Notes: generated from the letters alone by a model not told the origin. A stretch of DNA of 64,000 bases from Lachnospiraceae bacterium (GCA_017473905.1 JAFUJA010000004.1:29355-93354), one strand, 5' to 3'; shown: positions 26,961 through 36,776, numbered from the stretch's first letter. Program-made: numbers and translations.

Positions 26961-27884
26961 CTACTGTTCCACAATATCCAGATTCCGCTCGAAAGCATTA
27001 CTTAAACTCATGCTCTCCCTATAAGTGATTTCCGAATTACCATTCACCATAATCTGAACCTTGTTTACGTTATTCAGTGCTATGATGGAATTTGCAATGG
27101 AATAGATCGTCACTTCGGAATTTACGTTATAGACCTGTGTAAGAAAGTTCTCATTTAGGTTTACATAACACGTTCCATCTTTTACAATAACACTGATAAT
27201 TCCGGTCGCAGGATTCATAACGGGATATGCATCTTCTCCGACTGCCGGTCCTGCAATAAGCTGTTCTGTCACAAGATAGGCTAGGGATATATTTGTATTA
27301 TATTCCACCGTACGGCTTACCGGAATCAAACAGTTTCCGTCTTCATTTGCGTAATACAGCTTCAACGTTACCGTTTCATAATTATTTATCTGGCTACCCT
27401 CATTGTCAACAAACTGGGATGCATTCAGAAGACCCACAACCTCTCCTCTTGCATCTGTTAAGGGACTCCCTTCCACCTCAAAGGATACAAACTGGATTCC
27501 GGGAATCTGGGTCAGGCTTCGTACCAACGCTGCCCGTAAAAGAATCTCAGTGGTAGGTACAAGTTTTTTATAATCTGATGCCAGATTAAGCGTTACTTTT
27601 TCTCCTTCCACCGTATATCCCAGCACATCAATTTCCGCAAACGGGGACGCTTTTAACTCCTGCTTATCAGGAGCAGTTTTCATATACCCCACAACTTCCC
27701 CGATTGCTTCCTGAGTATATTCCGCTAAAAGTTCATATTCCTGATAACGTATTGTGGTTTCTTCACGATTCAAATAATATACCTGAATGCCTGTCTCCTC
27801 GTCCTGCCCGCTGCTGTTATCCGTACATCCGACCAGCGTGCAAAATGCCAGACAAAGAAGCATTATTTTCCAAATTATTTTCAT
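26961..27884 (-). CDS. GerMN-domain lipoprotein
   Basis: 307 residues, ATG 27884 with CGGAGATATAAA. Lipoprotein signal with lipobox LVGC (Cys about 20). Two repeats of the GerMN domain follow (about 50-165 and 175-290), each with a pattern like VTLNLASDYKK or CYVNLNENFL and a later S/T-x-V-x-I-x-V stretch. GerM, first seen in spore germination, is a cell-wall-associated lipoprotein module. It is the third gene after the response regulator and kinase (21 bases after the kinase), so it is probably controlled by or part of that signalling pathway. Confidence 0.85.
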   Translation of the reverse strand: MKIIWKIMLLCLAFCTLVGCTDNSSGQDEETGIQVYYLNREETTIRYQEYELLAEYTQEAIGEVVGYMKTAPDKQELKASPFAEIDVLGYTVEGEKVTLNLASDYKKLVPTTEILLRAALVRSLTQIPGIQFVSFEVEGSPLTDARGEVVGLLNASQFVDNEGSQINNYETVTLKLYYANEDGNCLIPVSRTVEYNTNISLAYLVTEQLIAGPAVGEDAYPVMNPATGIISVIVKDGTCYVNLNENFLTQVYNVNSEVTIYSIANSIIALNNVNKVQIMVNGNSEITYRESMSLSNAFERNLDIVEQ

Positions 27885-27905
27885 TTTATATCTCCGTAAT
27901 ACATT

Positions 27906-29363
27906 TTACTGAATATAGGACAAAGGAATTTTTACGCTAAAAACAGTACCTTCTCCTTCTTCTCCCGACACCTTAATGGAACCTCTGTGTTTCAAAACCG
28001 TACTTCTTGTAATGGCAAGTCCCAAACCGGTTCCGTTTATTTCTCTGGAGTGAGATTTATCCACTCTGTAAAAACGTTCAAAAATATGTTTTTTATCTTC
28101 CTCACCGATTCCGATACCATTGTCGGAAACTTCAAGCATAAAAAACTGGTGGTCTGCATCCAGAATTACCTCTACCCAGCCGCCTTCTTCCCGGTTATAC
28201 TTAATACCGTTTTCAATCAGATTCATAATCGCAAGGGACAACTTAATTTCATCCACCTCCGCAATTACTTCCCTGTGACTTTGAAAAATCAGGTCAACCT
28301 TCTTCTCATTTGCCAGAGGTTTTAATAATTTAAAAATTCCTTCCACCATTTTATTGATATTCACGGGAAGAATATTTAAATCACTGCTGCTTTTATCCAG
28401 TTTTACAAGAGAAAGCAGGTCGTTAATAATATCATTTTCCCTGTCTATCTCTGCCACAATATCCGTCATAAATTCTTTATATATTTCTACAGGTACATCT
28501 TCCTGGGTATTCAGGGAGTCTGCCAGAACCTTAATGGAAGTCATGGGAGTTTTTAACTCATGGGACACATTGGAAACAAAGTCCTGTCTTGAGTCATCAA
28601 GCACCTTCATCCGCTGCCATAACTGATTAAAGGCAGTTACTATTTTTTCAGTTTCCACATAGTCATTCACGGTAATGATTTCTTCACTAAAGCCTTCTTT
28701 CAGATTATTAATTTCTTTGGTAACCCGATCAAAAGGACGCATCATAAAATGGGAAACTCCCACCGCTACAATGATAACTCCCGTCATTACCAGACAGGAA
28801 ATCAGCAATGCGTTATGGTTCAGAATATTATAGTTGTTTTCAATACTTTTGGTAGACACGCTAACAAGAATAACCCCTGCCACCTGATTGCTCTCTCCGG
28901 AATTTATCTGAATGGGAATGGTCATTTCTATGTACTTATTTGCGTCATCATAATTGGAAACACTTTCCCCTTTAAAACAACGGATTACTTCTTCTGAAAT
29001 AATATATTTTCCCTGACTGAGATGATAAGTATCTTTGATAACCGTAAAACGGTCATTGATAATGATAACCCGCCCTTCATACAATGTGGAAAACTGCTCC
29101 AGTTCTGCATTTACCACATCCGAAGAGGGATTTTGAAGATAATTATAAGTGACAAGATGATCTGCCAGCACTTTCATTTGATTTTGTATGTCCCCGGTGC
29201 GTACCTCTATCGCACGATAAAAATAACTCTGTAAAATACCAAAGCACATTACACAGCAGCAGATTACCCCAACGAGAACAATCACAACAGACATGCGGAA
29301 CCGGATGGACCGCAAAAAAGATATTTTATTCAGTTCGCTTTTGATTCTTGCAAACCATTTCAT
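27906..29363 (-). CDS. Membrane sensor histidine kinase
   Basis: 485 residues, ATG 29363 with AGAAGGAATGTTATAA. Helix 1 at about 23-50, an extracytoplasmic PAS-like sensor (about 50-170), helix 2 (LLISCLVMTGVIIVAVG), HAMP, then HisKA with FVSNVSHELKTPMTSIKVL (phospho-His) and an HATPase domain with NLIENGIKYN, DNGIGIG and GTGLGLAI. It signals to the regulator whose gene ends 14 bases upstream. The architecture is that of WalK/PhoR-type kinases. The signal is unknown. Confidence 0.93.
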   Translation of the reverse strand: MKWFARIKSELNKISFLRSIRFRMSVVIVLVGVICCCVMCFGILQSYFYRAIEVRTGDIQNQMKVLADHLVTYNYLQNPSSDVVNAELEQFSTLYEGRVIIINDRFTVIKDTYHLSQGKYIISEEVIRCFKGESVSNYDDANKYIEMTIPIQINSGESNQVAGVILVSVSTKSIENNYNILNHNALLISCLVMTGVIIVAVGVSHFMMRPFDRVTKEINNLKEGFSEEIITVNDYVETEKIVTAFNQLWQRMKVLDDSRQDFVSNVSHELKTPMTSIKVLADSLNTQEDVPVEIYKEFMTDIVAEIDRENDIINDLLSLVKLDKSSSDLNILPVNINKMVEGIFKLLKPLANEKKVDLIFQSHREVIAEVDEIKLSLAIMNLIENGIKYNREEGGWVEVILDADHQFFMLEVSDNGIGIGEEDKKHIFERFYRVDKSHSREINGTGLGLAITRSTVLKHRGSIKVSGEEGEGTVFSVKIPLSYIQ

Positions 29364-29377
29364 TTATAACATTCCTT

Positions 29378-30058
29378 CTAGCCTTTATAATAATACCCAA
29401 CACCCCATTTGGTCAGCACATATTCAGGCTCGCTGGGATTGGCTTCTATTTTTTCCCGTAAACGACGTACATGTACGTCTACGGTACGTACATCTCCCAG
29501 ATATTCTGTCCCCCACACAGCCTTCAAAAGTTCATCCCGGGAATATACCTTGTGGGGATTTCTGACAAGAAATTCAAGGACATCAAATTCCTTACCGGTA
29601 ATATTCATTTCCCGACCCTTAATGTATAATCTTTTGTCCTTCGTTTCAAGACGTAAATCTCCGGATTCCAGCACACTTTCGTTTTTATGCGCCGGAGTGA
29701 TACGACGCATAATCGCTTTCATTCTGGCTTTTACTTCCAGTACATTAAAAGGCTTGGTAATATAATCATCCGCACCGTATTCCAACCCCATAATCTTATC
29801 CATATCATCACCTTTGGCTGTCAGCATGATAATAGGCACATCAGAGGTTTCACGAATTTGACGGCAAACTTCCATTCCGGATAATTTCGGTAACATGATA
29901 TCCAATAAAATAATATTGTATGAATTCTTTCCGGCCAGCTCCAGTGCTTCCTCTCCGTCATAAGCACAGTCCACAAGCATTCCTTCCTGTTCCAGACTGA
30001 ATTTTAAACCTTTTACAATTAATTTCTCATCATCAACAATTAAAACTTTATTTTCCAC
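29378..30058 (-). CDS. OmpR/PhoB-family response regulator
   Basis: About 226 residues. The frame has two GTG starts: 30073, overlapping the comEA stop, and 30058, preceded at the right distance by AGTGAGG and giving the normal start VENKVLIVDDEK; I choose 30058. Receiver domain with acid pair DDE, phosphoacceptor in IILLDIMLP, Thr in MLTAKG and Lys in YITKPFN; winged-helix DNA-binding domain with LEFLVRNPHKVYSRDELL and RTVDVHVRRLREKI. Partner of the kinase that follows. Confidence 0.93.
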   Translation of the reverse strand: MENKVLIVDDEKLIVKGLKFSLEQEGMLVDCAYDGEEALELAGKNSYNIILLDIMLPKLSGMEVCRQIRETSDVPIIMLTAKGDDMDKIMGLEYGADDYITKPFNVLEVKARMKAIMRRITPAHKNESVLESGDLRLETKDKRLYIKGREMNITGKEFDVLEFLVRNPHKVYSRDELLKAVWGTEYLGDVRTVDVHVRRLREKIEANPSEPEYVLTKWGVGYYYKG

Positions 30059-30069
30059 GATAAAAAGCC

Positions 30070-30615
30070 TCACTCACATTTTATGTAGGGACTGATTTGT
30101 TCAAACAGCCCTTCTTTGATACCGGAAACTTTCATTAACTCTTCTACGGATGAAAAAGGTCCGTTTTTCTCCCGATAGGAAACAATCGCTTTCGCTTTCG
30201 TTTCTCCCACTCCCGGTATGGTGCAAAGCGTTTGTACATCTGCACTGTTTATATTCACCGGCCCGTCGCCGTTATTTTCTTCTCCCACAAAGGGAATCCT
30301 CACCTGCTCGCCGTCTTTTAGCTCCCTTGCAAGATTTATTCCTTCCGTATATGCTTCCGGTAAAAAACCTCCCGCAGCAAGCGCCGCCTCATAAATCCTG
30401 CTTCCTTCCGTCAGGTTATATACCCCCGGTGCGGTTACGGCACCGCAGACATGAACCGACAACTCTTTTTCTGTAACAGTCGTTTCAGTTACCGGTTCCC
30501 CGGACTGACTCTCCTGAATCATTTCCCCTTCCTGTCCGCTCCAGCCTTTGCATAAAACGAACACTGTTCCCGTAATCAAAAGTATTCCTGCCAGTTCCAA
30601 TAGTTTTCTTTTCAT
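30070..30615 (-). CDS. comEA: Competence DNA receptor ComEA
   Basis: 181 residues from ATG 30615, which has AAAAAGGAGTAG at the right spacing; the frame upstream only offers TTG. One N-terminal membrane anchor (LLELAGILLITGTVFVL), an acidic Thr-rich linker, an SLBB domain (VHVCGAVTAPGVYNL), and two helix-hairpin-helix motifs (NINSADVQTLCTIPGVGETK and FSSVEELMKVSGIKEGLFE) that bind double-stranded DNA. It passes DNA to ComEC. It is the first gene of the leftward unit that ends with comEC. Confidence 0.93.
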   Translation of the reverse strand: MKRKLLELAGILLITGTVFVLCKGWSGQEGEMIQESQSGEPVTETTVTEKELSVHVCGAVTAPGVYNLTEGSRIYEAALAAGGFLPEAYTEGINLARELKDGEQVRIPFVGEENNGDGPVNINSADVQTLCTIPGVGETKAKAIVSYREKNGPFSSVEELMKVSGIKEGLFEQISPYIKCE

Positions 30616-30706
30616 ATGCAATCTACTCCTTTTTCTCAAAAAGGACCCGAACTGACTGCATTATTAAGTTTAGAATAATTTCCTTTTAATTACAAGTGAT
30701 TTTTCC

Positions 30707-31138
30707 TCACTTCCACTTAAAAATCAGCAATCCCACCAGTGCAATTGCCATTCCGATTGCTTTTCGCCACTCAAAAGGCTGCCTGTCCACGCCAAAAAGC
30801 CCCATCAGTTCAATCAGATATGCCACCAGAATCTGCACCACAACAATACAAAGCACCGCCTTGGCAGGCCCTAAGGAATTCATTGCCTGAATCACCGTAA
30901 CGGTAATAAAAGCGCCGATTACGCCTCCTAAAAGCATGTATTTGGGCTGCACGGCCAAAAGAGACTGAATCGGTGTTCTCTCTTTTATCATCCATGCCCC
31001 GAGACAAACCAGAAATGCGGTAAGCTGTACAAACATACTTGCCAGCCACATCCCGGACTGCTTTGTTACCTGTGTATTAAAAACACCCTGTATACTCATA
31101 AGTGCACCCGATAAGGCTGCAATCAAAAAACCGACCAT
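30707..31138 (-). CDS. DMT-superfamily YdcZ-like (DUF606) membrane protein
   Basis: 143 residues with about five membrane helices; starts MVGFLIAALSGALMSIQGVFNTQ and has a central GALITVTVIQAMNSLGPAKA-like stretch as in DUF606/YdcZ transporters. Half-size member that would need to dimerise. Start ATG 31138 behind CGGAGGTATGACCT. The start codon lies inside the 3' arm of a terminator-like hairpin (31131-31190). It follows the solute-binding-like gene. Substrate unknown. Confidence 0.85.
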   Translation of the reverse strand: MVGFLIAALSGALMSIQGVFNTQVTKQSGMWLASMFVQLTAFLVCLGAWMIKERTPIQSLLAVQPKYMLLGGVIGAFITVTVIQAMNSLGPAKAVLCIVVVQILVAYLIELMGLFGVDRQPFEWRKAIGMAIALVGLLIFKWK

Positions 31139-31190
31139 AGGTCATACCTCCGTTTCTAAAAACTAGTGTATACCTGAGGTCGGTTTTTTA
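31125..31190 (-). terminator. Hairpin covering the ydcZ-like start codon
   Basis: Minus strand: AAAAAACCGACCTCAGGTATAC, a 21-base spacer holding GGAGG at its edge, then GTATGACCTATGGTCGGTT with further T. Arms at 31168-31183 and 31131-31146 pair in three blocks (CCGACC/GGTCGG, AGGT/ACCT, ATAC/GTAT). The ATG at 31138 is in the 3' arm. It is shaped as a terminator for the upstream gene but would also hide the start of the downstream one. Confidence 0.65.
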
Positions 31191-31195
31191 TTCAT

Positions 31196-32656
31196 TTACT
31201 CTGATTGGATATAGCTTTCCACAATTTCCGGCGTATCAATATGACCGATGAAAGCTTCTTCACCGAATATCTGCTCATGCACTTTGCTTGCAAGCGCATA
31301 AAGGGCTGCATTTACATCTTCGCCTTCCCAGATATCCGTATAACAGATTTCCGCAAGAATCCAATAATTACCTGCCTCTACAATTTTAGGAAGGGAAACA
31401 CTTCCTTCATAACAGCTCCGCACATCGGTTAAAGCTTCATATTCCGGATTTTCTACCTGATATGCACTTAAACTGCCGGAACGACTGTAAAGATTCGTAA
31501 CATAATCGCAGGTAAGATATTTTGCAAAAAGTTCCGCTGCTTCCCGCTCCGTACTGTAACCGTTTACCACAACCACATTTGTTACGGAAAGAGGCTGGGA
31601 CTGTAACGTAGTATTCAGCATCTCAATATTGGAAATTCCGTACTCGTAAGGAAAGGTTTCTTCCTGCTTTGCTTTCTCAAGTTCTTCTACAATGCCTGTA
31701 TCTGCAAGAGTAAACATGATTTTACCCTGTTTGAATTCTTCAACAATGGTTTCATAATCAATCTCTTCCGACTCCATGGAAAAGAACTGGTTAAAATCCT
31801 GATACACGCTAAGGGCATACATTGCATCGGAGTTATATAAGTTTACCTGAGCTTTATCATCACCGCAGGGTCCGCCCACATTCAGATAGGAACCTGCAAA
31901 CCCATAGCTGAAAAATACATCGGACACATCCCACTTAAAGAAGGCATCCATTCCGTCTACGGGATCATAGTTATTGGCAAATTCCAGAATACCGATCATG
32001 GATGTGGGAAGAATTTCTTCCATCTTTGCCTTTAACGCTTCTTCCGTTACTTCTCCGTTCTCATCTACAGCCTGTGTAATCTCGCTTTCCGGAGTTGCAC
32101 CATTTTCAAGTGCCTGAGTTGCGTCTTCTGCCGCCTGTCGGTCCTTCTCAGCCTGAATTGCCGCTTTGGCAACCTGCTCTAAATAGGTTTCGTTATAAAG
32201 GAATACCGCAGTTTCATAGTTCAAAGGATATCCCATAATTTTATTATTATAACTGGCAGCCTCCAAAGCCACCTGGGGAAAATGATCCGTGGTTAACACA
32301 CCTGCTTCATCCGTAACGGGAATTGCCAAGCCGGAAAGCACAGCTTTTTCAATACTTTCATTTTCAATCAGATATACATCCGGACCGTTTTCGGTGTGAA
32401 GGCTTCCCTGCTGAATCACTTCCAGATATTCCAGACCGGAAACAAGGGTAGGCACAACACGGATTCCCGTTTCCCCATAAAAGGAAAATGCAGCATTATC
32501 CACATAATCTACCAGTTCCGGATCCGTATACCAAAAGTAAATAACACCCTCTGTTTCCACTTCTTCCATATCTTCCGAAATGGGAATATAGGTTCCTCTG
32601 GTCATTGGTACTATACACAATACACAGATCAGAAAAATCGATATCAGTTTTTTCAT
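31196..32656 (-). CDS. Secreted protein resembling ABC sugar-binding proteins
   Basis: 486 residues, ATG 32656 with GTGAGGTTTT. Signal peptide MKKLISIFLICVLCIVPMTRG without a lipobox Cys, so probably released or held otherwise. The fold pattern of extracellular solute-binding family 1 is visible: VIYFWYTDPELVDYV at the start, GPDVYLIENESI, YPLNYETAVFLYNETYLE, and a C-terminal helix-rich lobe. A helical, charged insert rich in E, A and Q (about 165-220) is unusual. No permease or ATPase gene is adjacent. It lies 39 bases after argD in the same direction. Confidence 0.72.
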   Translation of the reverse strand: MKKLISIFLICVLCIVPMTRGTYIPISEDMEEVETEGVIYFWYTDPELVDYVDNAAFSFYGETGIRVVPTLVSGLEYLEVIQQGSLHTENGPDVYLIENESIEKAVLSGLAIPVTDEAGVLTTDHFPQVALEAASYNNKIMGYPLNYETAVFLYNETYLEQVAKAAIQAEKDRQAAEDATQALENGATPESEITQAVDENGEVTEEALKAKMEEILPTSMIGILEFANNYDPVDGMDAFFKWDVSDVFFSYGFAGSYLNVGGPCGDDKAQVNLYNSDAMYALSVYQDFNQFFSMESEEIDYETIVEEFKQGKIMFTLADTGIVEELEKAKQEETFPYEYGISNIEMLNTTLQSQPLSVTNVVVVNGYSTEREAAELFAKYLTCDYVTNLYSRSGSLSAYQVENPEYEALTDVRSCYEGSVSLPKIVEAGNYWILAEICYTDIWEGEDVNAALYALASKVHEQIFGEEAFIGHIDTPEIVESYIQSE

Positions 32657-32695
32657 AAAACCTCACATTTTCTAAACATTTACCGTATTATCGGC

Positions 32696-33889
32696 TTATT
32701 TACAATTTGCAGCAATTGCGGCATCCAGAATTTCAATCATGTTATCCACATCCTGATTGGTAATCACCAACGGAGGAAGGAATCTGATGATGTTGGTTCC
32801 CGCATTGATTAACACAAGACCGTTATCAATTGCTGTTTTAATAATATCTCCAACAGGACAGGTAAATACCAGACCCTGCATCAATCCTGCACCTCTTCTC
32901 AACTCAATGCAGTCATATTTTTCCACAAGTTTTTGCAGGCTTGCCGCAAGATATTCGCCAACCTCTGCCGCATGGGCGGGAATGTTTTCTTTTTCGAAAA
33001 TTTCAAGCACCTTACAAATTGCTGCCGTAGCAAAAGGATTTCCTCCGTATGTGGTACCATGATCACCTGCTACCAGGGAATGTTCTGCCACCTTCTGTGT
33101 CATAAGGAATGCACCCACGGGTACACCACAGCCAAGTGCCTTTGCAGTTGTCATGATATCAGGACGGATACCGTATTTCTGCCATGCAAACAAAGTACCG
33201 GTTCTACCCATACCACACTGCACTTCATCTAAAATCAAAAGAATATCTTTCTCTTCACAAAGGGCTTTTACCTGTTTTAAAAAGCTTTCTTCCGCAGGAT
33301 AAATACCACCTTCACCCTGAACGGTTTCCATGATAATTGCACAGGTTTTGTCCGTCACATTGGCAAGAATGCTGTCAAAATCGTTCATGGTTGCAAACTT
33401 CACATAACCAATCATGGGTTCAAATGCTTCCCTGTATTTGGGAGTTCCCGTTACGGAAAGTGCGCCCATGGTTCTGCCGTGGAAGGAATGTTCCAATGCA
33501 ATGATTTCATGATCATTTTTACCGTCTTTTAAGTATGCATACTTTCTTGCTGCCTTAATGGCACCTTCCACAGCTTCCGCACCGCTGTTGGTAAAGAAAA
33601 CACGGTCCATTCCGGATGCCTTGGTAAGCATGGTAGCCGCCTTGATGGCAGGCTCATTATAGTAGTAATTGGAAGTATGCATGATTTTATCAATCTGCGC
33701 CTTCAACGCATCATTGTATTCCCTGTTATTGTATCCAAGGGCAAATACACCGATACCGGACACAAAATCCAGATATGCTTTTCCGTTTGTATCATAAAGA
33801 GTAACACCGTCACCATGGTCAAAAACCACCTGATACCGGTTGTATGTATGCAGGAGAACGCTTTCTGCCTGCTCTATCATTTTCTGCAT
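32696..33889 (-). CDS. argD: Acetylornithine aminotransferase
   Basis: 397 residues from ATG 33889 (GAGGAATTT upstream); the longer frame begins with TTG without a site. Class-III aminotransferase: NSGAEAVEGAIKAARKY, HSFHGRTMGALSVTG, ILDEVQCGMGRTG, and MTTAKALGCGVPVGAF with the PLP-binding Lys, then HGTTYGGNPFATA. It converts N-acetylglutamate semialdehyde to N-acetylornithine. Third arginine gene of the leftward operon, 42 bases after argB. Confidence 0.95.
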   Translation of the reverse strand: MQKMIEQAESVLLHTYNRYQVVFDHGDGVTLYDTNGKAYLDFVSGIGVFALGYNNREYNDALKAQIDKIMHTSNYYYNEPAIKAATMLTKASGMDRVFFTNSGAEAVEGAIKAARKYAYLKDGKNDHEIIALEHSFHGRTMGALSVTGTPKYREAFEPMIGYVKFATMNDFDSILANVTDKTCAIIMETVQGEGGIYPAEESFLKQVKALCEEKDILLILDEVQCGMGRTGTLFAWQKYGIRPDIMTTAKALGCGVPVGAFLMTQKVAEHSLVAGDHGTTYGGNPFATAAICKVLEIFEKENIPAHAAEVGEYLAASLQKLVEKYDCIELRRGAGLMQGLVFTCPVGDIIKTAIDNGLVLINAGTNIIRFLPPLVITNQDVDNMIEILDAAIAANCK

Positions 33890-33931
33890 AAATTCCTCGC
33901 TTTCCCGTTTTATATTAAAACGCAAAGACAA

Positions 33932-34828
33932 CTAATTCTCATAATTTAAAGGATCTTCATCCGCAATAATGGCAGTTCCGATGCCGTTCTTGGTAAAAAT
34001 CTCCAGAAGCAGGCAATGGGGCATACGTCCGTCAAGAATATGCACTCTGCTAACGCCGCTTTCCACTGCGGAAGTACAGTTATTCAGCTTAGGAAGCATA
34101 CCGCCGCCGATGAAACCTTCTTCGATTAAAGCATGTGCCTGTGATGCACTGATTCTTGAAATAAAAGAACTCTTATCATTAATGTCTCTGTAAAGTCCTT
34201 CAATATCTGTCAGGAATGCCAGCTTCTCGGCACCAACGGCTTTTGCAATTTCGCAAGCCGCATCATCTGCGTTAATGTTGTAAGTCTGAAACTCATCATC
34301 CAGACCGATAGGTGCAATAATGGGAAGGAAATCCTTCTCTAAAAGATCATAAATAATCTTGGGATTTACTTCTTTAATGTCACCTACAAAGCCGATATCC
34401 TTACCGTCGGGACGTTTTTGATTTACCTTAAGAAGGCAGCCGTCCTTACCGCTGATACCCACAGCTTTTACGCCAAGCTCTTCTACCATGGTAACAAGAC
34501 TCTTGTTCACCTTATTTAAAACCATTTCGGCAATTTCCATGGTTTCCGCATCAGTAACACGAAGACCGTTTACAAACTCGGGAGTCTTGCCTACCTTATC
34601 AACCCAACGGCTGATTTCCTTACCGCCGCCGTGAACGATGATGGGTTTAAAACCAACCAGTTTCAAAAGAGTAACATCTTCTATTACCTTTTTCTGTAAT
34701 TCCACGTTGCTCATGGCACTTCCGCCGTATTTTACAACGATGATTTTTCTGTTGTATTTCTGTATGTAAGGGAGTGCCTCCACGAGAACGGAAGCTTTTT
34801 CCAATACCTTTTCCATATCTTTTTCCAT
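33932..34828 (-). CDS. argB: Acetylglutamate kinase
   Basis: 298 residues from ATG 34828 with AGGTGACTAAA; GTG at 34837 is the alternative. KYGGSAM near residue 35 and [14 protein letters not shown] are the nucleotide and substrate loops, and TDIEGLYRD and [12 protein letters not shown] follow as in the family. It phosphorylates N-acetylglutamate. The N-terminal helix ([21 protein letters not shown]) occurs in arginine-inhibited hexameric kinases, so feedback by arginine is possible. It begins 23 bases after argJ. Confidence 0.96.
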   Translation of the reverse strand: MEKDMEKVLEKASVLVEALPYIQKYNRKIIVVKYGGSAMSNVELQKKVIEDVTLLKLVGFKPIIVHGGGKEISRWVDKVGKTPEFVNGLRVTDAETMEIAEMVLNKVNKSLVTMVEELGVKAVGISGKDGCLLKVNQKRPDGKDIGFVGDIKEVNPKIIYDLLEKDFLPIIAPIGLDDEFQTYNINADDAACEIAKAVGAEKLAFLTDIEGLYRDINDKSSFISRISASQAHALIEEGFIGGGMLPKLNNCTSAVESGVSRVHILDGRMPHCLLLEIFTKNGIGTAIIADEDPLNYEN

Positions 34829-34851
34829 TTTAGTCACCTGCTTCTTTCCTT

Positions 34852-36075
34852 TTATGAACGATAATCCGCGTTTATTTTAACATAATCATAGCTTAAATCA
34901 CAACCCCATGCACAAGCTTCTTCCGTTCCGGCCTTCATGTCCACAAGAACCGTTACCTCCGGCTGGGATAAAATCACACTTGCTTCTTCTTCGCTGTAAT
35001 CCGTTGCCACACCGTCTTTGTAAATCTGAATCCGTTTTCCGCCGCCTTCGAAGAAAAGCTCCAGCTTTTCGGGATCAAACTGTGCACCCGAATATCCCAA
35101 TGCACATAAAATTCTTCCCCAGTTTGCATCATGGCCGAAGATTGCCGCCTTGGTAAGAGAGGAACAGATAACGGATTTCGCAAGCGTTCTTGCGTCTTCC
35201 TTGCTTGCTGCATTGATAACCTTTGTTTCAAACAGTGCGGTTGCACCTTCTCCGTCCCCTGCCATCTTTTTAGCGAGGGTCATGTTAATATAGTGAAGGG
35301 CTTCTTTGAATTTCTCATAAGCCTCACCCTCTTCTGCAATAATGCTGTTACCGGCACATCCGTTTGCAAGAACCAGAAGTGTATCGTTGGTGGAGGTATC
35401 ACCGTCTACGGAAATCATGTTAAAAGTATCCACAACATCTTCTTTTAAGGCCTTGGTAAGAAGTTCCTTGCTGATTGCAACGTCAGAAGTTACAAATCCC
35501 AGCATGGTACACATGTTAGGATGAATCATACCGCTTCCTTTACACATACCGCCCATGGTAACCGTAACACCATCCACCTCAAAAGTTACCGCAACTTCTT
35601 TGGATACGGTATCCGTTGTCATAATGGCTTCCGCTGCAAGATGACCTGCTTCCAAAGAATCAGCCTTTGCCGCTGCAAGCTTCTCTACGCCTGCACAGAT
35701 TCTGTCAATGGGAAGCTGCATACCGATAACACCGGTGGATGCCACAAGAACGGAATCTTCCGGAATGTTCAATGCCTTTGCCGCTGCCTTTGCAGTCTGA
35801 CCGCAATACTCCATACCCTGGGTGCCGGTACATGCATTTGCAATTCCCGCATTCACAATCACACTGTGTACCGCAGGAGATTCCTCCACGATCTTTTTAT
35901 CCCATAAAACGCATGCTGCTTTTACAACGTTGGTGGTAAAAGTACCTGCTGCCACACAGGGTGTCTCACTGTATACAAGTGCCATGTCTTTTCTGTTTTT
36001 GTATTTGATTGCTGCTTCCACGCCGGCAGCATAAAAACCTTTTGCCGCGGTAACTCCGCCTTCGATTATCTTCAT
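34852..36075 (-). CDS. argJ: Ornithine acetyltransferase / N-acetylglutamate synthase
   Basis: 407 residues, ATG 36075 with AATAAGGAGTGTGGAATT. The start ([19 protein letters not shown]) and [20 protein letters not shown] are typical; the precursor cleaves itself before the Thr of CTML (ATML in most members), which becomes the nucleophile. It moves acetyl from N-acetylornithine to glutamate and may also use acetyl-CoA, which would make a separate synthase unnecessary. First biosynthetic gene after a GNAT gene; an argC gene, often next to argJ, is not in the window. Confidence 0.95.
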   Translation of the reverse strand: MKIIEGGVTAAKGFYAAGVEAAIKYKNRKDMALVYSETPCVAAGTFTTNVVKAACVLWDKKIVEESPAVHSVIVNAGIANACTGTQGMEYCGQTAKAAAKALNIPEDSVLVASTGVIGMQLPIDRICAGVEKLAAAKADSLEAGHLAAEAIMTTDTVSKEVAVTFEVDGVTVTMGGMCKGSGMIHPNMCTMLGFVTSDVAISKELLTKALKEDVVDTFNMISVDGDTSTNDTLLVLANGCAGNSIIAEEGEAYEKFKEALHYINMTLAKKMAGDGEGATALFETKVINAASKEDARTLAKSVICSSLTKAAIFGHDANWGRILCALGYSGAQFDPEKLELFFEGGGKRIQIYKDGVATDYSEEEASVILSQPEVTVLVDMKAGTEEACAWGCDLSYDYVKINADYRS

Positions 36076-36098
36076 AATTCCACACTCCTTATTTTTCT

Positions 36099-36557
36099 TT
36101 ATTTATTAAATGCCGTAATATTTGCTTCGTTTAAAGTAAAATCATAATAATTTAAATCTTCACGCTTGGTCCAGCCAATGGTTTTCCAGAACGCATTGCC
36201 GATATCATTCTGGGTAAAAGCAATCAGGGACACCTTGTTGATTTTTTCCGCCTTCAGTGCGTCCATACAACGGACTACCATCTGTTTACCGATTCCGTGC
36301 ATTCTCCAGTCTTCCCGGACACACACATGATACAGACAACCTCTTCGTCCGTCGTGTCCGCAAAGAATACTTCCCACGATTTCGCCGTTTGCTTCTGCCA
36401 CTACGCTGGTGGAGGGATTTCTTCGGATAAAAGCAGATACACCTTCTCTGGAATCATCCACGCTTCGGATTGCGAAGCCCTTAATTGTCATCCATAATGC
36501 TTTTACCTGATCATAATCTTCTTCTGTCATTACACGGATTATGTATTCCTTATTCAT
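36099..36557 (-). CDS. GNAT-family N-acetyltransferase
   Basis: 152 residues, ATG 36557 with ACGGAGGAGGCGAATAT. GNAT fold: VVAEANGEIVGSILCGHDG (strands 2-4), VCVREDWRMHGIGKQMV (the R/Q-x-x-G-x-G/A acetyl-CoA loop), and NDIGNAFWKTIGW. It is the first gene of the leftward arginine operon, 23 bases before argJ, where it could act as an accessory N-acetylglutamate synthase or modify another amine. It does not look like classical ArgA. Probably shares the ArgR-controlled promoter. Confidence 0.85.
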   Translation of the reverse strand: MNKEYIIRVMTEEDYDQVKALWMTIKGFAIRSVDDSREGVSAFIRRNPSTSVVAEANGEIVGSILCGHDGRRGCLYHVCVREDWRMHGIGKQMVVRCMDALKAEKINKVSLIAFTQNDIGNAFWKTIGWTKREDLNYYDFTLNEANITAFNK

Positions 36558-36650
36558 ATATTCGCCTCCTCCGTTTTTTCTAAAAGTGACTTTTACTTCT
36601 ATGCTATCATACCACTTCTTTGCAAAAAGTCTAGTACTTTTTCATAATTT

Positions 36651-36740
36651 TTGAATATTTATTCGCATTTTATGCATTTTCATCTTTTTATGCATTATTT
36701 TATGCATATTATTCATTGTTTTTTATAAAATATGCGTATA
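36651..36740. promoter_or_regulatory. Array of ArgR-type operator boxes in the divergent arg promoter
   Basis: Several AT-rich imperfect palindromes of the ARG-box kind stand in a row: TTGAATATTTATTCGCA (36651-36667), ATGCATTATTTTATGCAT (36690-36707), and further half-sites (ATGCATTTTCAT, TATTCATT, AATATGCGTATATT). They lie between the GNAT-argJBD operon and argG, so one ArgR-arginine array could repress both directions. Confidence 0.75.
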
Positions 36741-36747
36741 TTTTGTC

Positions 36748-36776
36748 TTGCTTTTTCATAAAAGGTGTTGTATAGT
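36748..36776 (+). promoter_or_regulatory. Probable argG promoter
   Basis: TTGCTT (36748-36753), 17 bases, TATAGT (36771-36776), just downstream of the ArgR-like boxes. AAGGAGG (36796-36802) gives the ribosome site for the ATG at 36811. Confidence 0.6.
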
